The position numbers and the translations under genes are program-made. Under the pieces are notes generated by a model. That model made no database searches. It saw only the letters and a program-made list of their open reading frames with translations, and had not been told where the DNA came from. From contig OZ005603.1 in the NCBI GenBank assembly GCA_963930655.1, positions 28,162,201-28,226,200 of the forward strand: a stretch of 64,000 bases of DNA, given 5' to 3'. The stretch's first letter is position 1; every line of letters begins with the position of its first letter. Source of the stretch: Myrica gale. Its lineage: Eukaryota; Streptophyta; Magnoliopsida; Fagales; Myricaceae. This document shows, piece by piece, positions 36,669 through 49,117 of this stretch.

Positions 36669-39600
36669 TCATCGAGCAAAATGGTGCACATCCTCATTAG
36701 CACCTCTTGGAACAAATTTAAAACTACAAGACTCAAAACTATCAGCCAATTGGACAATCTCACCAATCCTGGCATGACTTCTCCAATTCCTTCTTTCAGG
36801 GAATCTCTTGATGGCTTCAATCAAAACACTAGAATCCCTCTCCACCAGAATCTTCTTTAACCCCAATCTTTGTGCCTCCACCATGCCAACATGAGCTGCC
36901 CATATTTCACCTTCATCCGAATCTTCCACCTGAATCTTGTGAAAACTAGCACCCACTACCCGACCCTCACGATTCTTTATAATGGCTGCACCCACTGCAA
37001 AATCCTCTCGAATTGCTACATCAAAGTTGAGTTTATGCTGCCCTTGAGGAGGAACAGTCCAGCCAACCACAGAAGTCTCCTCCATTTTCTTAGTCCAAGC
37101 CGATAGATGCTCATCAAGAACCCGATTAATCAAATGGATCAATTTTAGAATGTCAAGAGTTGCACCATTATGCACAATTTGATTCCTAGTCCACCAAGTT
37201 AGATCCCATGCAATCATTGCAAAAAGCTGGAACCGGTGATGATCCTCTACAGGTAACTCCTTTAGAGAAGAAGGGTCAATGATGGTGGTAAGCCAGGAAG
37301 ACAAAGGCTGCTGCACAAAAATACTTATGTTCAATGACCATGGAGAGTGATTCCATATAATTCGGCTGACTAAACAGCCCAGCAGCAAATGAGAAATCAA
37401 CTCAACCTCAACCCCACAAAACACACAATTCAGCTCTTCCTCATCACTCCTACCCAACCTGCTAGCTATTTTGACTTTGGTAGGAATAACATCCCACAAA
37501 AGTTTCCACATATTCACCTTCAATCTCTCATGTATGTGCATCCTCCATAACTTCACCCACCACTTGTTCATCACCGGAGATATTGGAAGACTTCTATCCT
37601 TGATGACAGCCATATAACAAGACTTCACTGAGAAATTGCCTGACTTCTCATGGACCCAAACCAGATGGTCTTGCCTCACATTAATATTGAGTGGAATGTT
37701 TAAAATAGCTTTAGCCTCTACAGAGGAAAAGACTTTCCAAAGCAACTCCCTATCCCATTGACCTGTAGCCCTATCAATAAGCTTTTCTACATTATGAACC
37801 ACAACCCCCGCATCAGGTCTCGGTGCAGGAATAAACCCAGGAATATTTGGGATCCATGGGTCATTCCAAATCTCAATGTCACTGCCAGTTCCCACCATAA
37901 AACACCTCCCAGCCCGCACTACTCCTCTACAACTCATAATACTTTTCCACACCCAAGATCCATGAGGGACACAGTCAGCATTCCAAAAGTTCACGTGATG
38001 AAGATACTTGCCCCTCAAAAGTTTGACCCACAGACAAAGTTGATTAGAAGCAACAGCCCATGTTAACTTTGAAATTAATGCATGGTTCAGCTCAGACACT
38101 GCCCTAAAGCCCGTTCCTCCCATAGACTTAGGAAGACAGATGGACTTCCAAGATTTAAGGGAAAGATTACGATTTTTTCCTGGTTTATAACCCCACCAGA
38201 AATTTTTGAAACCCCTATCAATCTCATTACACCAAGAACGCGCCAATAAAAAGAAACTAAGAGTAAAAGCAAGCAGAGAAGTAGCTACACTACGAATCAG
38301 AGTACCTCTACCAGCTTGTGAAAGGACTTTAGCTTTCCACTCCGACATCTTGGAAAACAACCGATTTTTAAGTTGTCATTGCAGCATGTTTGGATCTTGG
38401 GAACAACAGAGGCAAGACAAGATGCTTAGCTTTAGCAGGCATCTTTCTAAGATGCAAGAGGTCACAAATGGGAAGAAGAGCCGCATCCGAAATTTTTTTG
38501 CTGAAGTGGATAGTAGACTTTCCTCGATTAATTTTCTGCCCAGACCAGCCCATGTATTTCTCCAAACACCGATTCATGGCTTGGGCATCCCTAAGAGTAG
38601 CTTTGCCAAAGAGAAGCAAATCGTCAGCAAAAAGTAAATGTGAAATAACAGGGGTTTGTCTCCCAATTTTTATACCTCGAAGATGCCCCGCAGCTTCCTC
38701 CCTTAGAAGTAGTCGAGATAAAATCTCAAAACATAGTAAAAACAACAAAGGAGATAAGGGATCGCCTTGCCGGAGTCCTCTTGTAGGTGAAAAATTCTCA
38801 TACGGGCAGCCATTCAAAAGAATCGAAAAACTAGAAGAAGAGATGCATTGGTGCATCCAGTTAATCCACCTTGGATGAAACCCAAATTTCTCAAATATAA
38901 GGAGGAGGAAAGCTCATTCAACCCTATCATAAGCCTTCTCCATGTCGGCTTTGATCGCCATCCACCCTCCCTTGCCCCTCTTGGGATTCATCCCATTAAA
39001 AACCTCCGCTGCCACTATATAATTGTCCTGAAGCAAACGTCCAGGAACAAAGGCAAGCTGATAGGGAGAGATTAGTTTCGGCAGCACCTCCTTAAGCCTA
39101 TTAGTCAAGATTTTGGAAATAAACTTATACACCACATTACACAAACTAATAGGTCTAAATTGTCCTAGTAAACTTGAGTTCTCGGTCTTGGGAACAAGGA
39201 CTAAATTTGTAGCATTGATCGCTGGTAACATATGACCATGGAGAAAAAAATCCTGCACTGTATCAATTACATCCCTACCAACAATCTCCCAATAATGACA
39301 GAAAAAGAAAACAGTCATACCATCGGGCCCCGGGGCCTTGTCGGGATGCGTTTTCTTCAGAGTCTCCCATATCTCCAGCCCCTCCGGCAAACGAGTCAAC
39401 TCTGCATTATCTGCCTCTGTAATGTCTTGTGCAACCAGATTTTCCAAATCCCCAGGAATTATAGGAAATTCAGTACTATACAAAGCTTGATAAAAAGCCA
39501 CTAGTTCACTGCCAATAGTACTTCTGCCAGAAATCCATTCCCCCGTACCATTCTTCAACTCCACAATTTGATTTCTACACCTTCTAATTACTGTCGACGC

Positions 39601-40685
39601 ATGGAAAAACTTGGTATTTAAATCATTCGAAGCCAACCATGTAACTCTAGATTTTTGCTTCCAGAAAGTCTCTTCCCGTTTAAGATTCTCATCAAGCTCC
39701 TTCATGAGACATTTCCCCATCCACAAATTCTGGTGATTCGGTACTGCCTGCTGGTAAAAACACAATTGCTCCTTCACAATTTTTAATGAAGCATGAATAT
39801 CACCATAAACTTCAGCATTCCACTTTCGTAAGACACCTCTTACAGCTCTAATTTTATGGAATAAGATACATGCCGGCGATCCACGACGGGGTCTCCTCCA
39901 GGTATCAGCAATGAGACCAAAACATGTCGCCTCCCGACTCCAAAATTTCTCGAACTTAAAAGGTTTGGCTGCTGATTCACAGACCCCGAAAATATTCAGG
40001 AGCAATGGAACATGATCTGAAGTGGTAATAGGATAATGCCTCACCCGACCATTTGGGTATTCAGTACGCCAACTGACATTAGCAATACTTTTGTCCAGAT
40101 GTTCTCGAATGGAAGCCAAACCAGATCGTCCATTGCTCCACGTAAAATGTCTACCCGAGTACCCCAAGTCCACAAAGCCCATACACTCCATAAAATGACT
40201 TAAACCAGTAGAAGAAGAACCCAACATAGCCCTACGCCCTTGTTTCTCCTTAGTTCTAGTGATATCATTAAAATCACCAGTACAGACCCAAGGAAGATTA
40301 CTCAATCCCCCAATTCAATCAATTCAGACAAAAAATCTGCCTTTAATCTCCAATAAGGCGGGCAATGAACAAATGTGCACAAAAAATCAGCACGCGCATT
40401 ACCGGGATGAACCAAAAGATGAAAATACGAAGCCGAAAGATGCAGTACCTCAAAATTTAACCCAGGCCTCCAACAAAAAGCCAGCCCTCCCTTGCAGCCA
40501 ACATGAGGTACAAAAATGAACAAGGAAAACCCCAAACTACGAATAATAGAGCCAAGTCTATTGTCATTAATTTTTGTCTCCATAGGAAACATACCCCAAG
40601 GATCAACTTCTCTCACCAGCATCCTTAGGGATCTTGATGCCGCAGGTCTCCCCAGACCCCGGCAGTTCCATGCAATGAGACTCAT
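36669..40685 (-). pseudogene. LINE ORF2 (endonuclease, RT, zf-RVT, RNase H), frameshifted
   Basis: The domain order is complete. The apurinic-type endonuclease shows WNCRGLG, METK, TGDFND and SDHVPL. The reverse transcriptase shows DKAPGPDGM, FRPISLCNVVYK, GLRQGDPLSPLLF and the catalytic FADD. A zinc-binding zf-RVT domain (CVFCG...HLLLGC) and a C-terminal RNase H (NFDVA, GEIWAA, ERDSS) follow. Three lesions were found: a frameshift near 40306, a TGA at 38914-38916 right after KAYDRVE, and a frameshift near 38365 in an A-rich run. ORF2 is therefore non-functional in this copy. All domains are otherwise well conserved, so the damage came after insertion or the copy was mobilised in trans. Confidence 0.92.
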
Positions 40686-42184
40686 GGCTGGGTTGGGGGC
40701 AGATTAAGGCCCGCAACCCCAGCTAAAAACTGGTCAGTCTCAGAAACAATATAATTTGGTTCTCCTCCCATCTCAGGGATACTAGTCCTCTTCCTAGGAC
40801 CATATTTCTTTCGCTTTCTCCCCCCATCACCCGATAGACCCCCATGTACATAAACCAACTCGAAAGGTTCCTCCAACCCATCATCCTGGAGATTTTGTTG
40901 TTCCCGGGACTTTTTCAAACTAGATTCAACACCTGGAATGATAGAGCCCCCTCTTTTCAAATTAACAGCCCCTAATAAACTGACATTAGCACCACCCACA
41001 TTTGGACACAACTCCACACCAAGATTCGAATCAGGCAATCTAGACATTTCAAAACCAGAAGAAACCATAGCCATATCTTTTGGTACATCTGCATGCCCTT
41101 CTTCCCCAACCAAAAATGCATCAATAGAAATAGAAGCAGGAGACACAGTAGAAAGACCAATGGGAGACCTTACCAAAGACGTTTCCACCATGTGATTATT
41201 GGTCACCAACCCCTGATCTTTGCAATCCCACATTCCTGAAAGGACAGCAGACTCCCTCCTAGTCCGACTCGCCTCTCCCCTGGTATCACCTGTATCAAGA
41301 CTAGCACCACTCTTATTTCTGGAAAGCCCAACCGTGCCCACAGATGCCCCAGTACCACCCCGATTACCCAGAGGCCCAAAACCTGATCGACCCATTCCCC
41401 CATTCACCAGAGGTATCCTAGATCGGAAAGTTAGAGGAGGCCCCAATTCTTCCAAAGGAATCTTCCCCCTCATCTCATCCCCGAGCGCATATTGGTATGC
41501 ATGTTCCGTTTCCATACAAGTGCCCATTGTATGTGTAATCCTCCCACAATTCAGACAAAAACTAGACAACCTCTCATATTTGAAAGAAATCCAAACCGAA
41601 GATTGATCAGCTCGAGTCATTGCAAACCCCGGCTGGAGAGGAGCTTCAATATCAAATTTTATCTTGATTCGAAGATGGGGCTTATTTACATCTACGCGAT
41701 CTACCTTATCCACCGCCCCCAAAAAGCTGCCAAGAAGAAGGGCATTATCTTCATCCAAACTTTGCATGGGAAGCCCATAAATTTGCACCCAATAATGTGC
41801 ATAAGATAGCTCAACTTCATTAATAGTTTCACCTTGGTGCCAATCTTTGAGAATCATCAAGAACCCCTTAAAATTCCAAGGGCCGAGCCTCTGGACTTTT
41901 TCCTTTTCCTCCAAAGAATGGAACGAAAAAAGAAAACGATTGGGACCTGCCTCTTTAATGCGAAGATTAGGAGCAAACCTCCAACCTGCCTTTATAAGAG
42001 GGAAAATCACCGGTGGAGGAAAAACTTTACGAGAAGCCAGACGACCAACAAAAGTAAGATCCTCGAATTCCTTTGCTCTGTGCCGATTTACCTTCAACAG
42101 ACCCGAAACGTCCTCCCAAGACAGGTTCTTGGTTCGCTCCATAATTTCTTCTATATCTGACAACACCTTTTGAGATTCACTCAT
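40682..42184 (-). CDS. LINE ORF1, RNA-binding protein with DUF4283 and CCHC knuckle
   Basis: An intact 500-codon frame. The N-terminal half has the plant LINE DUF4283 pattern (GPWNFKGFLMILKDW, YAHYWVQIYGLPMQ). It is followed by a zinc knuckle of form C-X2-C-X4-H-X4-C (FCLNCGRITHTMGTC). The C-terminal half is glycine/serine-rich and poorly conserved. ORF1 proteins bind the element RNA in a ribonucleoprotein particle. Its stop codon overlaps the ORF2 start as ATGA (40682-40685), a compact arrangement seen in plant L1 elements. Confidence 0.9.
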   Translation of the reverse strand: MSESQKVLSDIEEIMERTKNLSWEDVSGLLKVNRHRAKEFEDLTFVGRLASRKVFPPPVIFPLIKAGWRFAPNLRIKEAGPNRFLFSFHSLEEKEKVQRLGPWNFKGFLMILKDWHQGETINEVELSYAHYWVQIYGLPMQSLDEDNALLLGSFLGAVDKVDRVDVNKPHLRIKIKFDIEAPLQPGFAMTRADQSSVWISFKYERLSSFCLNCGRITHTMGTCMETEHAYQYALGDEMRGKIPLEELGPPLTFRSRIPLVNGGMGRSGFGPLGNRGGTGASVGTVGLSRNKSGASLDTGDTRGEASRTRRESAVLSGMWDCKDQGLVTNNHMVETSLVRSPIGLSTVSPASISIDAFLVGEEGHADVPKDMAMVSSGFEMSRLPDSNLGVELCPNVGGANVSLLGAVNLKRGGSIIPGVESSLKKSREQQNLQDDGLEEPFELVYVHGGLSGDGGRKRKKYGPRKRTSIPEMGGEPNYIVSETDQFLAGVAGLNLPPTQP

Positions 42185-42642
42185 CCTATCATTTCAAACA
42201 CAGTACTTCAAGAACCCCACTCCCCCCAAACACCCACCCAGGTCCGTTGACTGAAAAAAATCCCACCAATACTAGAAGTCCCCACGGAATAACCCCAATT
42301 CAGAAAGATGTATAGACCCGAATCTCCCAGGTAGAGAAAGAGAAAGAAATTGTAGATTTTGTGACCAGAAGAGACGGAATCATAAGAGAAATTGTGATGT
42401 TGGTATGATAGACAACAAGAATTCGAAGGCAGGATAACTAAGTGACGAAACCCAGAATGAGATTCAAAAAATGATCGTCAATGGAATAAAGATTCATACT
42501 TGGAGTTCGGCCCGAAGAAATACCGAAGGACACAGAAGGATAGAGAACAGAGAAAGCACAAGGCTCAGAGGCTCAGAGAGCGGGGTCTTATCTTTCATGT
42601 GAAAACTTTGTAAAGTCGCAGAGTTGTAAAATGATTGAAATC

Positions 42643-43550
42643 AATAATTAGTTGATACAACAAACACAATAAATTGGTGTACAAAGCATCAAAGCCTTCA
42701 TAATTGGAAGGTAAAAAGTATATTAATTCTTTTTAATTTTGTAAAGCCAAAATTTTTGTAGCAATAGTAGCTCGAGAATTTTAAATTAAATTACATTTAT
42801 ATATCCGACCTAAGCAATGATACATGCCCACATTCTAATTTTATGTGAGTGATACTTTGGAAGATCCATAATCTTCTCTTCATAATATCGTCTTTGAAAG
42901 GCAAGAAAAACCTATAGGAGTGCAAACATTTTAAGTGTACAATCTGGCTCAATGAGCTGCGTCGGTCCATTCGATTGAAGTCATTCCTATATCTCCATCC
43001 TCTTTTACTCTTATTTGATCAAAATGGCATTCCAAATCTGGGCAGGACTGAAAAGGAGGCAAACCAGTTCTATGTGCTTAAATCGAGTTTGGGTAAAGAC
43101 ACATACACCTCTAATTATTGGAGTCTTTCATGTTTTTTTATTTTTAATTATTATTTTTATTATATTACATTCGTTAACTATTAATTTCAGATATTTTATA
43201 TTATTTTTTCATTTTATTTCAATTTAGACGATTACACCTAAAATTACGATTTTGATAAAAATAAAAATAATAATTAATAGTGTAAAATATCAAGGCTTTA
43301 TAATTAGAGAATGAAGTGTATTTATCTTACGAAATTATTTTCCATCAAATTAATTTTTGGCGTTTAAAATTACGATTTGATCCAAATAAAAATAAAAATA
43401 ATAATTAAGAGTACAAGGTATCAAGATTTTATAATTAGAGGGTAAAAGCTTTACCTGTTTACAAAAGACAGATTAATATTAATAGTTTTATCATTTTAAC
43501 TGAAAACGGTTGCGTTTTCCTCTCCAGTACTCAAATTTCTCAAGTACTCA
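42643..43550. other. Distal 5' flank of the LecRK unit
   Basis: It continues the duplicated segment beyond the LINE and aligns with 61179-62020. It ends at the breakpoint with LecRK copy b, where AGTACTCAAATT occurs twice in about 30 bp. No gene is recognised. Confidence 0.6.
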
Positions 43551-44877
43551 AATTGGGTTTCGGTTTGTAGATAAGAGAATCGAGGCTACCATTCGAAATA
43601 TAGTCGTAGACAATGAGCAGATCATTTTTACGCTTGCACCAACCTTGAAGATTGACCAGGTTCTTGTGTCTTAACCTTCCCAAGCTCTCAATCTCAGGTG
43701 CAAATTCTCTCATTCCATGGGCCGAGTTACGCACTATCTTCTTTACAGCAACCTCACTTCCGGTGGCAGGTAAAGTACCTCTGTAGACTTCACCAAAGCC
43801 TCCAGCTCCAATAACCTCACTCTCTTTGAAACCCTTTGTCGCTGCATAGAGATCCCTGTATCGGAACCTGCGAGGACAATCCATCTCCCACTCCTCAAGA
43901 CTTTCATTGTGCCCCAACATTTTGTACAACGTAAGAGAGAACAGAGTTCCCAATAAAATAAGGGTGAAAGCAGATAGAGTGGCAATGACTGCAATAACTG
44001 TGGGTTTGAAAGAGGATGCACTTTTCTCTTTTGCAGGTGGCGAGGGAAGTTGGGAAAGATTTAGTGGAGGAGCAGCTCCATTCATCGAAAAACTCCAGCC
44101 TAAGATATAATGAGAGCTTGCTTTATTGCCCGTTGATGCAGAGAAACCAATATACATGGTCTCCTTAAGAATTCCAGAAAGGTCTATAGGGTGGGAAATG
44201 AGTGGCAGTGTTTTTTCTTTCGGTGTGGGAGCTATCGTTACGTTCACAAATTTGTTCACGCCGTCATACTCTATCCATGCTTGAATAGGATCACCGCTCC
44301 CCAATTTCACTTCATCCTCGTGTGTTTCACTGCCTTCGGGAAAATAAGCAGCTGGTTTGTTTGTTACTGAAGACACACTATTGATGTTGATACCCACATG
44401 GCTTCCTTCAGAATCTGAAACCTCTTCATACCCCTTGACTGTATCAAATTCAACCGCAAAGAGATGATTTGAAAACTTCCCTTCGTTGGATGGGTTGAGG
44501 ATTCCCAGGTAGTGCTCAGCCTGAGCTCCAGGAAATTGCCTGTCGGGGGACAAGGTGAAAGCAAAACCATAACCTCCTTCGCCGGAACCTGGAGGAACTA
44601 TTGCAAAAACAAATGATGTGCTGAAAGAAGAAGCGCTTGGGTAAAGAGAAGAATCCCTGCTAATGATTTGAATGGGATTTTCATAGAATGCATGGCTTAT
44701 AACATTTTTTGATGAATTGGTGAGCCTAAGAAGACCGGTGGGCTTGATAATCGAGGCTCCCGATGTGGTGAGATTTTCTTCACGACCACTGAATCCGTTG
44801 AATACGAATTCGACGTTTTCAGATTGAGCAACGACTGGAAACAGGAGAAGGAAAGCAAAAGAAATTGCAAGAGCCAT
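43551..44877 (-). pseudogene. LecRK copy b, truncated in the kinase domain
   Basis: Reading from the ATG at 44877 (MALAISFAFLLLFPVVAQSE), the signal peptide, lectin domain, transmembrane helix and kinase N-lobe are intact, with GAGGFGEVYRG and VAVKK. The frame departs from the paralogues after LIYKPKPN, corresponding to residue 444 of copy a, and stops within three codons. HRD, DFG and the whole C-lobe are missing, so no kinase activity is possible. The product, if made, would be a membrane-anchored lectin receptor with a partial kinase. From 43699 to 44614 it is identical to copy c. Confidence 0.93.
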
Positions 44878-45320
44878 TGGAGTTGGGAGAGTTGACAGAT
44901 TGTAAGGGGAAAAGAACGGATAAGGCCGGAAGACAGAACTTAACAAAGAAGTTGGAATCTTATACCATTTATGACTTTGGAAATCGGGGACTTAACGAAA
45001 GTCAAAGTCCAACACAGGCCACAAGTATCGAGGAGGGCAAAAACACTTTGGCCCTTCGGTTTTACAGACCAACCACGGTGACATAGTGCAGTCGATTATG
45101 TCCCAATCATTAAAGCAAGTCCATGAAAGCGAAAGCTTTCAGTACTGCTATTGGCTCATAACCTTGCCGTAGGCGTAGCGGAGACGCGTTTGGATTTTCT
45201 CTGAGTCAATGGACTTCGTCCATTGTTTGACTCATCGAACAAGTCGTTAAGAGATGATCAGAGCCATGGTGATCTGCCAAGCCTCCTTCCTTCCCTGTCC
45301 TTTGGTTATAGCTAGAAAGG
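44878..45320. other. 5' flank of LecRK copy b
   Basis: Resembles the sequence upstream of copies a and c (for example the GCCATGGTGATCTGCCAAG segment at 45263, matched at 51707). It probably contains the former promoter. No gene is recognised. Confidence 0.5.
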
Positions 45321-45963
45321 TGACGTCGGGCAGAATAGAGATTAATCTGTAGGCAAAATAAAAGACAAGTTGCGAGAAGGGAAAGAGAGAATTTCGACCC
45401 AAAGAATTCAGAAACACTCTGGATTCAATAAAATTCGTAATATTCAGGAATGAATCAAAATAACCCACAAGCCAGGTTAAAATAGCTGAAATTCGACCAT
45501 TAAAGGAAATTTGCCAAAAATAGCAAAACCCTAAAAATCTTACCAAAACGAAATAAGGAAGGAAATCAAACGATTGCCAAAAATCTGGCCCAAATCGGGT
45601 TCAGAATTATTTCCTAATCGACAAAAAGGAAATTACCATAAATAGCAAAAATTAACTAAAAATAGGGTTTTGAAAAGGAAATCAGCGGATTTGGAGCTCG
45701 AAATGATGTGCACCGAGTGTAGCTCGGTGGCTATGACATGCGCGCCGAAAAGAGCTTTCCGAATTGGGGTCACGGGCGCGAATCGGACACCTGTAGCCAA
45801 AGTTATGACCAAAATACCGACACGTGCACGGAAACTGCCCCAATTAGGCTAAATCACGATTTCTTGTCAAGTTTGCGCTGATCCTCCCGCTCCAGGTAAT
45901 TCAGCGCCATCTTAATGAGCAATCTGACAGCTCTACATCATCTGGGTCGGATCCCCTACATCA
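45321..45963 (-). mobile_element. Probable solo LTR upstream of LecRK copy b
   Basis: A 643 bp insertion relative to the matching site near 51740. On the minus strand it begins TGATGTAGGGGATCCGACC and ends TTCTGCCCGACGTCA, so the ends form an imperfect TG...CA inverted pair. AAAGG occurs on both sides (45316-45320 and 45964-45968), a 5 bp duplication as LTR elements make. There is no internal coding region or second LTR, hence a solo LTR or a short non-autonomous element. Confidence 0.68.
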
Positions 45964-46099
45964 AAAGGAGTACTTCTACTTCAAACGCGTAAGACCACTG
46001 ATTTTGTCTACCAAAAGAGGACAGAGTCGATCTTTAAGGTTAAATCTTACCGTCATTTGGTATTGGGAATGCGGAAAAAGCTTTCTAATGAATCTTTTA

Positions 46100-46400
46100 A
46101 GTTACAAGTTGAGAGAGCCTAAAGAGATAGTTGGGGATGTTTGAGGGTGAAAATTTTGAGTATTGGGGTTTGAGAAATATTATAAAGTAAAGATATGTTA
46201 TGTGAGTTGGTGAAAAAGTAAAGAGAGAGAAGATTTTTAATAAGTATTATAATAATAATAAATTATGTGGTGAATTTTTTATGATTAAACCCAAATATTT
46301 GGGCACCAAACATACCCGTTGACATGTTACTTCGAGAGTCAAAAACTAATGGAGTAGGGTCAACACTGTTATCTTTCTAGGCTCTCTCAACTTGTCACAA
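46100..46400. repeat. Inverted-repeat element
   Basis: Arms of about 29 bp match in inverted orientation: GTTACAAGTTGAGAGAGCCT at 46100 and its inverse ending near 46400 (AGGCTCTCTCAACTTGT). The interior is AT-rich with GTGAAAAAGTAAAGAGAG words also seen near 20220 and 29200. A MITE-like origin is possible, but no clear target duplication was found. Confidence 0.5.
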
Positions 46401-47915
46401 TACTATACACCACCCGAGCAACTTGAACTAGGTAAAAAACATGGGGTTTTGTCTCAATTTCAGATATATATATAGATTAGTACAACAAAATTAGAACAAA
46501 TCTATAATTTTGTGTAAAGAGAGATATTTGTTGCACCCAATTTATGCATCTAGTTCGACCAGACTTGACATAACTAGTACATACTGATAGGGTGTAATAG
46601 CAAACTCCAGAAAGTTAGCGAAGACTCATCATCCCACAACTTCCACTTAAGTACGAAGGCTATGGTGCAATTTAGTGGGAAATCAAACTTGGTATCCTAC
46701 GCCTTATCAGATTTGATAAGATGTTCACAATATTATTTTTCTTAGTTAATAAGAGGAAGGGGAAAGAGATACATCTAATAAAGTTCAAGAAATAGACTCA
46801 TTGGACTAATTCACACGCCAACTCCAACACGGCAAGACGTTAACCGTATTGACCGAAAAAAAAAAGGGGAAAAGATGAGATTATTTCCCAAAAGAAAATT
46901 GCAACTATGACAATTTGTTTGTAGTTAATTTTTTTTTTACTCTGCAACCAACGAATTCTTTATAGTTAAAGGCTGCTGGAGTCATTTTCAAAAGTAATTA
47001 GCGAATAGTCGTTCCGATTCCTACGACAATCTGCAGAAAATCACTAGCAAACTAATGGATGGAAATAAATGACGTGTCTTGTACCATTCTTTTTAATTTC
47101 GTGGAAGACGTAGCTCTATAGATCATTAATGCAGTGTATATATAATTCATTCAATAATAGAGGTGTACGGGACCACTTTATATTAAGATGGCTATGCATT
47201 TTTAACTTTGACCGGACGAAACAATCTAACTTATAGACCAAATTGGGGGGGTGCTGTGGCAATCTCTTAGGTGCGACCGATCACAAGAGCATGGGCATGT
47301 AGTTAGACAAGATTGTAAGGAAAAAAGTTTCGATCCTAATAGATTCTAATACTGTTATTAGAGGTTGACAACACATTAATAAATATTATCAATGATCGAA
47401 ATAGAATTAGTTAATATATTAATAATGTAATTAAGAAAATAAAAATAAAAATTGAGTCATCAATATATTATTTAATGTAATCTAAGGCATTGATAAAATT
47501 CAATAATATATTTACAGTATCAAAACTCTTGTTACAACTTATCAGGAGTACAGTACTAGGACCAAAACCTTCACCGATTAGGCTCATCTAGTGTTTAGGG
47601 CCTATAACATAGAACAAGATGAACTAGAAAAAATGTCACAATCAGGACAGTATCAGTTACCCTCTTGTTTAGAAAAAGAGTGTAGGCACAAATATGCACG
47701 TATTTCGGATCTGATGCAAGCTTAGTAGTAACCAAAAAGGATCCTTTCCAAACTATTGGGAGTAACTATTGAACTGACGGGGTGAAACATTGAAACAAAT
47801 GGTCAATAAAGAATGATGACTTCCATCTGTATGCAATACAATTGGCGCATTTACATGCTAGGTATGCCTGAAAAATGCAAAAGGGAAATTGGAAAAAGCT
47901 TTTGAGGCTTCCGTA
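46401..47915. other. 3' flank of LecRK copy c, part of the duplicated segment
   Basis: From about 46490 it aligns with 30240-32387, downstream of copy a, lacking the GGTCCGG-rich insertion. No gene is recognised. Confidence 0.6.
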
Positions 47916-48888
47916 TTATCTGCCGGAGCCTATAGAACCGGTACAGATGCCCCCAGTGTTGAAGAAATATACGTCGTTGTGATCGTATCCCCAGAAATCG
48001 CTTCTAACAATCTCGAGTTTATTTCGCTGATGCTTCGGGAATCCTTGGAGCCCAAGTCATCAACGCTAGGAAGTAGGTCGTCCCCACTAAGATACCGTGT
48101 TACTTGTCTCATGGTTGGCCGAGCTTCTGGCTTGTGATGGGAACAAAGTGGCCAATTCCAAAACCATCTGAACCTCTTCAACTACGTAAGTGGAGTTCAA
48201 CTTTGGATCAACTGCATCCAGAATTTGACCCCTTTCATGGCGTTCGATCGCCCAGTCTACCAGAACGAAGTCGTTCGAGCCGATTGGTCTTCTCCCGGTA
48301 ACCAGTCCAAGAAGCAAAATCCCATATGCAAACACATCGGAACTTGTAGATACCTTGCCTGTGCGAGCCAATTCCGGTGCGATATACCCAATTGTCCCGA
48401 CGACATTGGTGGTGTGTGATAATATGTCGTGATCATATGGGAAAAGATTGAGTCCAAAGAAGGTTAGTTCAAAGACATTCAAAGATGTGGTTCAGATTTG
48501 AAGAGAAATATTTAAGGGTCTGAATAACAACACGTCATTTAATGAGTTGACCGGAGAAAAAATTGGCTCGGCTTGGCTTTTGTTTTTGACTCATTTTTCT
48601 AACAACCTCTTTTGAGGCTTGGGTTTTGTTTTTTTTATTCGCTCGGCTTTAACTTTTGCTGACAACCAATATTTCGAGCCTTTCTTCATAGTCAAAACTT
48701 TCGAACTTGTGGAACACGCTTCCTCCTACTCCCCTGTTTTCTCCAACTCTGTGCTTCTTCCCACTCTCCTGCCTGCAACTCAGCAATACCCGTGGCTACA
48801 AAGCAAGAAAGGGGACAAAAAGAAGTGAGTACTCTGTGCTTCTTCCCACTCTTTTTAGGAGTTGAGTATTTTTGTTATGAAACTTTTA

Positions 48889-48942
48889 TATCTATTTAAC
48901 AGTTTACACCAAAGCAAACAGCACCAGATCTCAAAATCCAGA
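48889..48942 (+). repeat. 54 bp direct repeat inside the Pack-MULE, copy 1
   Basis: Starts TATCTATTTAACAGTTTACA and ends AAAATCCAGA. Identical copy at 49047-49100, offset 158 bp. Confidence 0.9.
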
Positions 48943-49046
48943 AATTGGAGCATTTATTTCCTAGGCAGAAATTGGAGCAAACGTCCAGGTAATGAAAATT
49001 GAAGGCTTTCTGGAATTTGGTTCCTGTTCTTCCATAGCAGCTTATA

Positions 49047-49100
49047 TATCTATTTAACAGTTTACACCAAAGCAAACAGCACCAGATCTCAAAATCCAGA
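49047..49100 (+). repeat. 54 bp direct repeat inside the Pack-MULE, copy 2
   Basis: Second copy of 48889-48942. It abuts the captured CLC exon 2, so it may mark a capture junction. Confidence 0.9.
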
Positions 49101-49117
49101 GTAAAATCAAATGACAC

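Larger units (their letters stand above)
36524..42624 (-). mobile_element. L1-type LINE retrotransposon, near full length
   Basis: A 6.1 kb non-LTR element on the minus strand. It has a 5' UTR (42624-42185), ORF1, ORF2 and a 3' end with AATAAA followed by a short A tail (T run at 36524-36531). The target duplication is 18 bp with one mismatch: tgtaaaaagattgaaatc at 36506-36523 and tgtaaaatgattgaaatc at 42625-42642. The unoccupied site survives at 61161-61178 in the paralogous flank. The complete 5' end is unusual, because most LINE copies are 5'-truncated. Confidence 0.95.

Noticed and set aside
45670..45852. Plus-strand 60-codon frame upstream of LecRK copy b
   Set aside because: It lies wholly inside the probable solo LTR.
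48619..48828. Plus-strand 69-codon frame inside the Pack-MULE as a second captured exon
   Set aside because: It ends near a GTGAGT donor and might be captured, but I recognise no family and could not support a call.
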